64,000 nt of DNA from Bacillus proteolyticus (GTDB lineage Bacteria > Bacillota > Bacilli > Bacillales > Bacillaceae_G), in the NCBI RefSeq assembly GCF_001884065.1, contig NZ_MACH01000087.1, forward strand, positions 23,880 through 87,879. Reading direction: 5' to 3'. Under the pieces are notes generated by a model that searched no databases, was not told the origin of the DNA, and worked only from the letters and a program-made list of their open reading frames with translations. The position numbers were made by a program, and so were the translations under genes. Position 1 is the stretch's first letter, and the number at the start of each line of letters is the position of its first letter. Shown piece by piece: positions 17,644-25,078 of the stretch.

Positions 17644-18210
17644 ATGAAAGCAAAGAAACTCGTATCATTAGCATTACCTGTTCTATTATTAGTTGGTTGT
17701 GGGGTATCAGAAAAATCATCTGAACCTAAGACAGAAACAGTAAGTAAGGAAGATAAGAAGGAAAAGATTTCTGAGGAAAGATATCCTTATTATGTGTTTG
17801 AATTATTAGTAGACTTTACGAGTCAGCTAGATAGTTATTCTAGTACAGTGAAATCAGCATTTAATGGTGGCGCAAACGTAAGTCAAATTATGGATTCAAT
17901 AGACAGTATAGAGTATGTGTTAGATGAATATGATAAGATTCAAGCACCTAGTAAATATGAAAGTAGTCACAAAGACCTCGTATCAGGGGTAGATGAAATC
18001 AGAAAAGGGTTAGATTTACTAGCAGACTCGATTAAACTGTACGAAAAAGGCGATGTAGAGAATAGAAACAAGGGTAAAGAGAAAGCACAAGAAGGTATGG
18101 ATGTTATTAAACATGGGGAGTCTATGTGGAAACCAGTATTTTCATCTTTACATAGTGAATATCCTGATGTATACGAAAAAGCATTATTAAACAATGGAAG
18201 CAATGGGTAA
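17644..18210 (+). CDS. Prophage lipoprotein
   Basis: A 188-residue predicted lipoprotein: a short signal peptide with lipobox LLVGC (Cys20), a charged linker, then a helical domain (EERYPYYVFELLVDFTSQLD, YEKGDVENRNKGKEKAQEG). AAGGAGGATACATA precedes the ATG. It would be anchored on the outer face of the membrane. It sits in the moron zone next to attL and points away from the late operon, so it may be expressed in the lysogen. Surface changes or superinfection exclusion are possible roles, without direct evidence. Confidence 0.75.
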   Translation: MKAKKLVSLALPVLLLVGCGVSEKSSEPKTETVSKEDKKEKISEERYPYYVFELLVDFTSQLDSYSSTVKSAFNGGANVSQIMDSIDSIEYVLDEYDKIQAPSKYESSHKDLVSGVDEIRKGLDLLADSIKLYEKGDVENRNKGKEKAQEGMDVIKHGESMWKPVFSSLHSEYPDVYEKALLNNGSNG

Positions 18211-18270
18211 GCTAAAATAAAAGGGACTTATTACACATCAAGGAGATGGAAGACCCATCAAGTATAACGT

Positions 18271-18528
18271 TTGGTTCTAAAAAGAATAAATTCAAATGCT
18301 GAAATATGGTTTATTGTTATTGCGTTTATTTTATTACTTCCTACTTTAGGATGGTCACTTATACTCTATGCCCTTTATTTTGGGATAAAATCTATTTTTG
18401 CTAAAACATACTTAGTCCAAAACGTTGCTACTGGAGAGAAATTCAAAGTAGATAAACAAGAATTTAAACAGTACAAGAAGAATTTTAAGAAGAAGGAAAA
18501 ACAAGTTAGAAAGATATCTGATTTGTAA
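18271..18528 (+). CDS. Small membrane protein, start uncertain or frameshifted
   Basis: Up to 85 residues with two close hydrophobic segments (IWFIVIAFILLLPTLGW, LILYALYFGIKSIF) and a lysine-rich tail (QYKKNFKKKEKQVRKISDL). The only start in this frame is TTG 18271, with no ribosome binding site. A second frame (ATG 18246, touching AAGGAG) reads MEDPSSITFGSKKNKFK and then stops exactly where this frame becomes convincing. A +1 frameshift or small deletion near 18293-18300 would join them. Confidence 0.45.
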   Translation: MVLKRINSNAEIWFIVIAFILLLPTLGWSLILYALYFGIKSIFAKTYLVQNVATGEKFKVDKQEFKQYKKNFKKKEKQVRKISDL

Positions 18529-18618
18529 TAAAACAAATTTTCATTATAACTAACAATCTACCAAATCTATTTATTTGTTATACTCAATAACAGAATATAC
18601 ATCAGGAGGAAAAATAAC

Positions 18619-19116
18619 ATGAAGAAATTTATCGTAGCAGGATTAGCATTAGGACTTTTAGCTGGCTGTACTTCCACAGATAACAAAAGTGAATCAAAGA
18701 ACACAGCCACAAAAAATGAAAAATCTGAAACTAGTACTAAAAAAACAAGTAAATATCCCTTCCCTAAAGAAACAACACTAATTGGAGAAGGAAAGATAAC
18801 AGTTAGTACACCCGCAGGAAACTCTAAAAATGGAAACGCACCAGTTTTGTTTGCAAATAATAATGATATAATGGTGCATCTTGGTATAGAGTATGCTAAT
18901 TTCCAAGGGGACAAACAAACATTTGTTTATGTTGATAAAATCTTCAAAGAAACTTTACAAGTCGCAGAATTAACTCAAACATCAATTATTTTAAGTGAAG
19001 ATACATTAAAACTTGGTATACATACAGTTACAGCTGTTCAATTTGAGGGTGATGATCCAAAAGGTAAAGTATTGAATTTTGTTGAAGCAAAATATGAAGT
19101 TAAAGAAAAGAAATAA
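18619..19116 (+). CDS. Prophage lipoprotein
   Basis: A 165-residue predicted lipoprotein with a signal peptide and lipobox LLAGC (Cys17). A Ser/Thr/Lys-rich linker is followed by a beta-rich domain (IMVHLGIEYANFQGD, TVTAVQFEGDDPKGKVLNF). CAGGAGG lies upstream of the ATG. The C-terminal domain resembles small extracellular beta-proteins of bacilli but I do not recognise a family. Probably co-transcribed with the micropeptide gene at 19156. Confidence 0.75.
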   Translation: MKKFIVAGLALGLLAGCTSTDNKSESKNTATKNEKSETSTKKTSKYPFPKETTLIGEGKITVSTPAGNSKNGNAPVLFANNNDIMVHLGIEYANFQGDKQTFVYVDKIFKETLQVAELTQTSIILSEDTLKLGIHTVTAVQFEGDDPKGKVLNFVEAKYEVKEKK

Positions 19117-19155
19117 TAAATACTTGATATATTATTTAATTTAGGGGGCATCTTC

Positions 19156-19248
19156 ATGAAGGTTGTACGCTCTATATTTAAAGGATTCCGTTTAATAAGT
19201 TTAATTATAAAACCAATACTTAAAGCATTATCTATAAGTAAATTCTAA
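19156..19248 (+). CDS. 30-residue cationic amphipathic peptide
   Basis: A short frame with a strong site (TTAGGGGGC, 8 bases before the ATG) encodes MKVVRSIFKGFRLISLIIKP followed by ten more residues rich in Leu, Ile and Lys. It has about seven positive and no negative charges spaced as an amphipathic helix. It is followed by a hairpin. A membrane-active or regulatory micropeptide is plausible; translation is not proven. Confidence 0.5.
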   Translation: MKVVRSIFKGFRLISLIIKPILKALSISKF

Positions 19249-19262
19249 ATATCATACAATAA

Positions 19263-19289
19263 AAAACCGACTCATTTAGAGCCAGTTTT
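19263..19289 (-). terminator. Hairpin terminator, better on the minus strand
   Basis: On the minus strand AAAACTGGCTC pairs with GAGTCGGTTTT (two G-U pairs) and is followed by T's; on the plus strand two mismatches weaken it. It probably served the degraded minus gene next to it. Confidence 0.55.
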
Positions 19290-19389
19290 CATTTAACCTA
19301 AATCTAATAAATAGAGATACTATTAGCATAAAAATATTTACATCTAAAACTATATAAAATACTAGAATACTTATCTTTAGTTTCTAAAT

Positions 19390-19744
19390 TTATTTTCTAT
19401 AATAATTTTGTACCTCTGGGAGTGCTATTTCTATAAACCACTGCGAATTTTTTAATGCCTCAAACATTTTCGTTTGCCAAGAATTAAGTTTATCATCTTG
19501 ATATGTTTCAATATTATCATTTATATAATCTAAAGCCTTATTTTCAGGATTAGAATTGTATTCTTTAATTAATAACTACACCCTAGCATTAAATTCTCGT
19601 GTTGCATTATCAGCATATAATTTACTTAATCTAAATAGTTCAAAATGAGCATCAATTCGCGCTCTCATTGTAGCATCAAAAACTGTATCTGAAACAGAAT
19701 AAGAAATATTAAGACTGTATTTATGAGTATTTCGTATAAGTGTA
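19390..19744 (-). pseudogene. Degraded soluble protein gene
   Basis: The minus strand is readable for about 118 codons with one internal TAG (19576-19578). It starts without an initiation codon, after a stop upstream. The fragments (ATMRARIDAHFELFRLSKLY; then YNSNPENKALDYINDN and SQWFIEIALPEVQNYYRK) look like a real helical protein. Its family is not recognised. It is the remains of an accessory gene. Confidence 0.5.
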
Positions 19745-19968
19745 ATTTAACTGATTAAAGCTATTTTCAAAGACGACATATCAGCGATAATTTATGTCTA
19801 TTTTGTATAGGTGTTAGCAAATTCGTTTGCAAACTTGTTAGCACTTTTTCATTTCATCCATATGTATTTAATTTAAATTAAGTCTTATAACTTTTTATTG
19901 AAAAATGAAACTATATAAGTCTAGCTTTAGATTATCAAGATCTACAGTGTTTATTCTTTCCTTATAGA

Positions 19969-20014
19969 GCTCATAAAAATATCCGACTCAATTGAGTCGG
20001 ATATTTTTATGAGC
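19969..20014. terminator. 46-bp perfect palindrome, bidirectional terminator
   Basis: The arms begin GCTCATAAAAATATCCGACT at 19969 and mirror exactly around the centre AATT to 20014. T-runs lie inside the arm on each strand. It follows the DAC/TPR gene and can stop transcription in both directions. Confidence 0.85.
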
Positions 20015-20024
20015 ACATATACGG

Positions 20025-22346
20025 CTAACTATTATTATTTATTAATTTTTGATCACATTTCTCAATCCACTCTTGATATTCAATTTTCTCACCTTCGATA
20101 GATGCACTATCCAATAGTTTTTTACATACGATTTTAAAGTTATTATAAAATGCTGTTGATTTATAGGTAAGATTGTTTGATGAGTTTTTATATTCTTTAA
20201 AAGCTTTTCTATATGAATCAATAGACTCTTCATCCTTATTTAATTTCTTATAAATGAAACCTTGCATTGCATAAAGGAATGAATCATGCTCTCTATTACC
20301 AATAATCGGTTTTACAACTTCCAATGCTTTTTCATATTCCCCTTGTTCAATATATAAATTTACCTTTCTAACGTATCCTCTTATATATTTTTCATCTAAT
20401 TTTATTGCATTATTATATGCATCCATAGCATCTTCGTTACTTTTTAATTTTACTAAAGCATCTCCTAAATTAGTATAGCTTGCAGCAGTTGGTTTTATTT
20501 CTATACCTTTCTTAAGGTCATCTACAGCGTTTTCTATTTTATCTAACTTTATATATATTAAACTTCTCAAATAATGAGCTTGTTCGGAATCCTCCTTTAA
20601 CTGTATAGCACAGTTTGCAGCTTTTAATGAGTCTTCCAGTTTCCCATCTATATTCACTAATATACGTGCTTTACTTAAAAATGTTTCAGGTCTTCTTGGA
20701 TTTAAATCTTGTAGTACTGTAACTAATTCTAAAGCCTCTTCAAATTTTCCTTCATCATATAAAGTACTTATTTGCTTAGCTAGTTCACTAATTTGTTTCT
20801 CTATTTCACTCTCAGGAATAATGTCAATCATACCATCTTCTGAGATTACTACAATTACACAATTCCCTTCAATTCCATCTCCATTTTTATATCTTAAAGC
20901 TGAATTATACCTGGCTCCCCTTGATGAGTCACCCTCTCCAATTTTTGCATATCCATCTAATATCACCCCAATCGCATGAACATGCCCATCAATATCCATA
21001 TACAGAGCACCGTCTATATTGGTTATCTTTTCAACCACCTGTCTAAAATAACTACTCTCTTTGGTATCTATTACATTAATTTTTATCGATTGCTCTTTTA
21101 ATCTTTCCACTTCGGTTTCAGCTATTTCTGGTGTAGTGATAACTATTATTGTCCCATGCTTCTGACTATATGCACATTTTACAACTTCAATAATATTTGT
21201 AATTTTGTTATCTATCTTAACCGTGTCTTTATTTTCTTTCTCAGATAAGTACTCATAAAATATATTTTGCAAAGATTTCTTTAACCTAATTTCAGAAAAT
21301 GTATTTTCTACCAATTCCATTTTTCCATGCTTTACACTTAACACATTATTCTCTTTATAGAACCAATGGACTATTTCATCCATTTTAGTTTTTCCATCCT
21401 TAATATTATGAATAATTTTTATTTCTTTTACTTTATATTCAAACTTACCCAAAAAATCAATCAATAAAACTTTGTTGATTGATTTTAATTTCAGGTTATA
21501 TAAATCCCTTAAATTTCCTAATCCATAAATATGTTTGTTATCACCTATAAGATAAATACTATCATCCGTCATCTCCAATAATTTTCTTATCTTTCTGTGT
21601 TCTTTGTATGCTATTACATCATCAAATTTAATAACAAAGCGGACATGTTTCTCTATTATCTTTTCATCTATTAAAAGTAATTTGGCACTTATACTTTGAC
21701 CTTCATAGTTTAAAGTTGAGATTACGTTTAATTCATCATACAAATTATGATTTTCATTACCCTCTTCGTTACATACACGGTTAATTAAATTATTGATAAA
21801 ATCTCTCCCCATAGAAGATATAGAATCATCAATATTTTGTTCTAAAAGCTTATTTAGCCCTAAATCCTTACATTTTTTAAATATGCAACCCAAAACATAT
21901 CTAAAAAATGAAAAATGAGGGATATTTAAAAACACTTCCTTTGTATCATCTTCAAAATCTGTAAAAGTTAAATAAAATAATAAATATTTATCCTCTTCAA
22001 TTTCTAAATAGTTCAAGTAATTCAACTTCTCGAAATTTGTAAAAGAATTATTCTCTTTATCATCACTATTATCTAATTGAATTTGTTTTAAAACTCCATC
22101 AGATTCAATTAATGTAGCCTCATTTAACTTATTATTTAAGTTATGTAATTCTTCTTGTTTCTCCAAAAATGAAATATTATTAATATTTAATTCAATAAGT
22201 CTATCTGGTATTACTATATCTTTTTCACTAACCTTACCAGTAAATTCAATTGTTTCAACTGTTAAATTAACTATCGGATTAAGCGTCTGAATATAATTTT
22301 TAATTAATCCCTGTATTTCGATTTGTATATTTTCTGCTTCATTCAC
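20025..22346 (-). CDS. DisA_N/DAC-like nucleotide cyclase domain fused to TPR repeats
   Basis: A 773-residue soluble protein in three parts. Residues 1-380 are an unrecognised region with an alpha/beta sensor-like section (IYGLGNLRDLYNLKLKS, 273-289; VLLIDFLGKFEY). Residues 385-512 match the diadenylate cyclase fold: KHGTIIVI, the DGA motif in NIDGALYMDIDGHVHAIGV (445-447), SRGARYNSALRY (475-486), then CVIVVISEDGMIDII. In canonical DisA/CdaA the second motif is RHR; here it is R479-Y480-N481, so activity or product may differ. Residues 525-740 are five or six TPRs (EGKFEEALELVTVLQDLNP and similar). Fusions of DAC-like domains to sensor or repeat modules occur in predicted nucleotide-based conflict systems. 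It is a single gene between two terminators in the prophage moron zone. Confidence 0.72.
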   Translation of the reverse strand: MNEAENIQIEIQGLIKNYIQTLNPIVNLTVETIEFTGKVSEKDIVIPDRLIELNINNISFLEKQEELHNLNNKLNEATLIESDGVLKQIQLDNSDDKENNSFTNFEKLNYLNYLEIEEDKYLLFYLTFTDFEDDTKEVFLNIPHFSFFRYVLGCIFKKCKDLGLNKLLEQNIDDSISSMGRDFINNLINRVCNEEGNENHNLYDELNVISTLNYEGQSISAKLLLIDEKIIEKHVRFVIKFDDVIAYKEHRKIRKLLEMTDDSIYLIGDNKHIYGLGNLRDLYNLKLKSINKVLLIDFLGKFEYKVKEIKIIHNIKDGKTKMDEIVHWFYKENNVLSVKHGKMELVENTFSEIRLKKSLQNIFYEYLSEKENKDTVKIDNKITNIIEVVKCAYSQKHGTIIVITTPEIAETEVERLKEQSIKINVIDTKESSYFRQVVEKITNIDGALYMDIDGHVHAIGVILDGYAKIGEGDSSRGARYNSALRYKNGDGIEGNCVIVVISEDGMIDIIPESEIEKQISELAKQISTLYDEGKFEEALELVTVLQDLNPRRPETFLSKARILVNIDGKLEDSLKAANCAIQLKEDSEQAHYLRSLIYIKLDKIENAVDDLKKGIEIKPTAASYTNLGDALVKLKSNEDAMDAYNNAIKLDEKYIRGYVRKVNLYIEQGEYEKALEVVKPIIGNREHDSFLYAMQGFIYKKLNKDEESIDSYRKAFKEYKNSSNNLTYKSTAFYNNFKIVCKKLLDSASIEGEKIEYQEWIEKCDQKLINNNS

Positions 22347-23073
22347 TTAATTCTTCTCCCCTTATAAAATTGTCATAATAGATCATTAATAAATAAAATC
22401 ACTTCGTCATTTCTATTTATCAAACCAAAAACATTTAATTTTGATATTAACATTATACAAGGTAGCTTTTATTGTAAATAGAATTTTTGCATTTTCAAAG
22501 GAAAAAAGCTTAAATATTTCTATAAAAACAAAGAGCTAATACAAATAGTAAGGCGGATTTTGACTGAAATTATCTAAATCTGAAAAATAAATATTAACAC
22601 ATTACTTAATTTCTACCTGGAAAATTAATAGATATAATATAACAGCAGATGCTATGATGTTTCCGGTGTTGCCAGTGGAGTAGTAAAAAATAATTAATAT
22701 ATAAATGTAAATATATATTTTTTTATGAATTGATAAATAGTACGATAGTCTTAAATACAAAAGCAGTCTATTCATATATTTGAGCAGACTGCTCTTTTCA
22801 CTTTACACATACATAAGGCTTCATTTAAATTTTATGAATTAGTAAATACAAACCAAGCCCCCATCAAGGCGACTCCTATTTTTGTTCATAAAACTATTCT
22901 TTTGTATTAACTTATTTCCCCTCTAACTAACACATTAATCTTACATAATCAAACTTTATATATTAAATTTTAGATATTCTATTCCACACGACATTTTTCG
23001 ACACTAATTCTTTTTTTATCTTGCTAATATAGAGATTGATAAAACAATATTTAAAAAAAGTGAGGAAATTTTC
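22347..23073. other. Long non-coding gap with a relic of an endolysin gene end
   Basis: This 727-bp AT-rich stretch separates the divergent DAC/TPR and 23074 genes. A hairpin (AGCAGTCT 22762 / AGACTGCT 22786) is followed at 22794-22825 by sequence similar to the 3' end of the endolysin gene (25071-25105: terminator, then the CACATAC...GGCTTCATT part). It is the apparent remnant of a second lysin gene. No other gene is supported. The promoters of both flanking genes should lie here. Confidence 0.4.
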
Positions 23074-23544
23074 ATGAGTTCCAATAATTTTTTTCCATCC
23101 TTAACATCTATTCAATTACAAACAGACCCGGGATCTCCAGAACTGGTGTTATATACCGACGGACGAGTTAATATTTTACATATTTCATGTAGCATCGGAG
23201 GATTACTTCAAAGAACAATCCCTTTGATTCATGAAACCCTTGATTATGTGGCGGTATATTTCACCCTATACCACCAATTTGGCGGAAGAGAGACTACTAT
23301 AGTTAGAAGATATTTGTTTGAATTTGATCCCCAGAAAATCGATATGAAATCTAATACTGATCATGCTGAATTAGAAATACCAATAGATGATGATTTCTCT
23401 GGAATTAACTTTGTGGACAACTATTACTATTTACAGGTTAGTTTTACCCACAAACAACCGGACGAAATGGGAGTCTCAGAGTCAATTCAAACAAATAAAA
23501 TATTTGAAACTAAAATTCCATTTATGATTGAAGAGGTGCTATAA
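23074..23544 (+). CDS. Soluble beta-rich protein, first gene of a two-gene unit
   Basis: 156 residues with no signal or membrane segment. The sequence alternates hydrophobic and polar residues as in a beta-sandwich (ELVLYTDGRVNILHISCS, YVAVYFTLYHQFGG, FVDNYYYLQVSFTH). GTGAGGAA precedes the ATG. It is followed after 2 bp by a coiled-coil/membrane gene, so the two products probably act together. I do not recognise the family. Confidence 0.65.
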   Translation: MSSNNFFPSLTSIQLQTDPGSPELVLYTDGRVNILHISCSIGGLLQRTIPLIHETLDYVAVYFTLYHQFGGRETTIVRRYLFEFDPQKIDMKSNTDHAELEIPIDDDFSGINFVDNYYYLQVSFTHKQPDEMGVSESIQTNKIFETKIPFMIEEVL

Positions 23545-23546
23545 TT

Positions 23547-23843
23547 ATGGGAGAAATCGTAGAATTACCACAATATAGAAATCAAAAAGTCCCTGATAAA
23601 AATAATCTCGGAGGTGGAGGTGGGGGCGGAATGAATAACTATGTTACCCATAAAGAGTTAGATGATATGAAAGACAAATTGGATAACAGCCTAAAGCTCA
23701 CCGAAAAAAACATAAAATTAATGTTTCTTGAAGAACGCGATTATCATAGAAAAAATAAAAATGAAGCAATAAAATGGATTGTAGGGACAGGTTTGACTGT
23801 TACTGGGCTAATATTTACCTATATGAAATTCTTTGCAGGTTAA
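23547..23843 (+). CDS. Coiled-coil protein with C-terminal membrane helix
   Basis: 98 residues: a short polar N-terminus, a run of seven glycines (25-31), a coiled coil (HKELDDMKDKLDNSLKLTEK) and one C-terminal hydrophobic helix (WIVGTGLTVTGLIFTYMKF). The architecture is that of a tail-anchored protein or an XhlA-like holin partner. It starts 2 bp after the preceding stop and shares its terminator. Possible roles are membrane effector, signalling anchor or lysis accessory factor. Confidence 0.65.
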   Translation: MGEIVELPQYRNQKVPDKNNLGGGGGGGMNNYVTHKELDDMKDKLDNSLKLTEKNIKLMFLEERDYHRKNKNEAIKWIVGTGLTVTGLIFTYMKFFAG

Positions 23844-23861
23844 TTCAAAATAAGTAACTAC

Positions 23862-23898
23862 AATAAAGCCGATTCCTTTTTATGGAATCGGCTTTATT
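23862..23898. terminator. Bidirectional terminator between convergent gene pairs
   Basis: AATAAAGCCGATTCC / GGAATCGGCTTTATT, 15-bp perfect stem with a 7-base T-rich loop. Confidence 0.85.
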
Positions 23899-23927
23899 AT
23901 GAGCCATGTGGAGACTATATGAGAATG

Positions 23928-24431
23928 TTATGGTAATAATTTCAAAACTGCTACTGCTAATGAAACAACCGCTATTATTGTTCCAATTGTCCATGTAAGT
24001 TGTACATTTCGACTCTTATTAATTTCTAGTTCTACTTTATCAACAGTCGCTAAATTCTTACCATCAATAACATCAGATATTATTTGCTTTATTTCCATTG
24101 CTGTTGGTAGATCATCTAACTTCTTTGTACGTTCTTCAATTATAGCTAACCTTTTATCCATATCATGTATTTTATTCTTTAAATCTTCCATATCGTTATC
24201 GTCCCCCTCAAATGAAGATGCTATCTCTTCTCGTGAGACAAGCATTTCATACAATGCTTTTTGCTCATTTTTTAAATAAGCAACTTCTTCTTCTAACGAT
24301 TGGTGTAATGTATAGCGATGTATACTTTCTTTTCTACCTTTATTATTAGCACCAATACTAAATTTGTTACGCTCGTCATTCAACACATAAACTGTAGCTG
24401 TTTGATTAGAATCCACTTTTTTAGCGTGCAA
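23928..24431 (-). CDS. Coiled-coil protein with C-terminal membrane helix
   Basis: 167 residues. After a polar N-terminus come two coiled-coil stretches (HQSLEEEVAYLKNEQKALYE, 74-93; DLKNKIHDMDKRLAIIEERT, 114-133) and one C-terminal transmembrane helix (WTIGTIIAVVSLAVAVLKLL). It overlaps the upstream gene by 11 bp, indicating coupled translation. The plan mirrors the 23547 gene on the other strand, though sequence similarity is weak. The function is unknown; a tail-anchored effector is one possibility. Confidence 0.65.
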   Translation of the reverse strand: MHAKKVDSNQTATVYVLNDERNKFSIGANNKGRKESIHRYTLHQSLEEEVAYLKNEQKALYEMLVSREEIASSFEGDDNDMEDLKNKIHDMDKRLAIIEERTKKLDDLPTAMEIKQIISDVIDGKNLATVDKVELEINKSRNVQLTWTIGTIIAVVSLAVAVLKLLP

Positions 24432-24924
24432 TTTTCTTCCGCTCCATTATTCTTTGTAGAATAGACACAATATTATTTAAATCGTTTTCTGTTGCTTCAA
24501 TATCAAATTTTTGACCGTCATTTCGTATGAACCTAATATAGTTACCCTCTGTTTCATCTGTGGCAACAATACTAGATAATTTAAATGGTTGATTTCTACC
24601 AGAATAGAATTGCTCCATAATAGGATTTATTGTCTTATGAAATGCCGTTGCATCAATTTTATATTTAGTAAAATCCCCTTCAGGCCATTCCATTCTTGTG
24701 TCTGAAAAATAATGACCCCAAAATCCTAAGACTACAATACTACTTCCAAGTATAGGTGAGAGTGTATTTTCCATTTCTTCCATACAAAACGGCCAATCCA
24801 CACGGTTCAAGTATGTGTTTATAATTGATAAAGCTTTTGTGAAAATTAATGGATCCTCTGCATACCTATCCATATTACTTTGAAAATAATCTTTTATTTC
24901 ATATCCATTTTCATAGGCCATCAT
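24421..24924 (-). CDS. Soluble protein, first gene of a two-gene unit
   Basis: 167 residues, mixed alpha/beta, with no membrane segment (YEIKDYFQSNMDRYAEDPLI; ILGSSIVVLGFWGHYFSD; NYIRFIRNDGQKFDIEA). AGGAG lies upstream of two adjacent ATGs (24924 and 24921); either may be used. It is translationally coupled to the membrane-anchored protein that follows. The family is not recognised. Confidence 0.65.
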   Translation of the reverse strand: MMAYENGYEIKDYFQSNMDRYAEDPLIFTKALSIINTYLNRVDWPFCMEEMENTLSPILGSSIVVLGFWGHYFSDTRMEWPEGDFTKYKIDATAFHKTINPIMEQFYSGRNQPFKLSSIVATDETEGNYIRFIRNDGQKFDIEATENDLNNIVSILQRIMERKKIAR

Positions 24925-25049
24925 AATCTCTCCTCATCCGATACTTATACCTAAATCTTAATCTATCATAGGCTATTTTTCAATATTTCTCCATTTATTA
25001 CGAATAAACACTCAGTATTTGCAAGTATAATTATTCTAAAAACACAAAA

Positions 25050-25078
25050 AAGCCGCCCAATAGGACGGCTCTTTTTTA
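25050..25078. terminator. Terminator of the lysis cassette
   Basis: AGCCGCCC / GGACGGCT hairpin with A- and T-runs on both sides (CTTTTTT on the plus strand, AAAAAA before it). Confidence 0.75.

Noticed and set aside
22830-22885. Ten-codon minus frame with TAGGAG before ATG (MGAWFVFTNS)
   Set aside because: Could be a signal-like peptide, but in a decayed AT-rich gap a frame this short is expected by chance.
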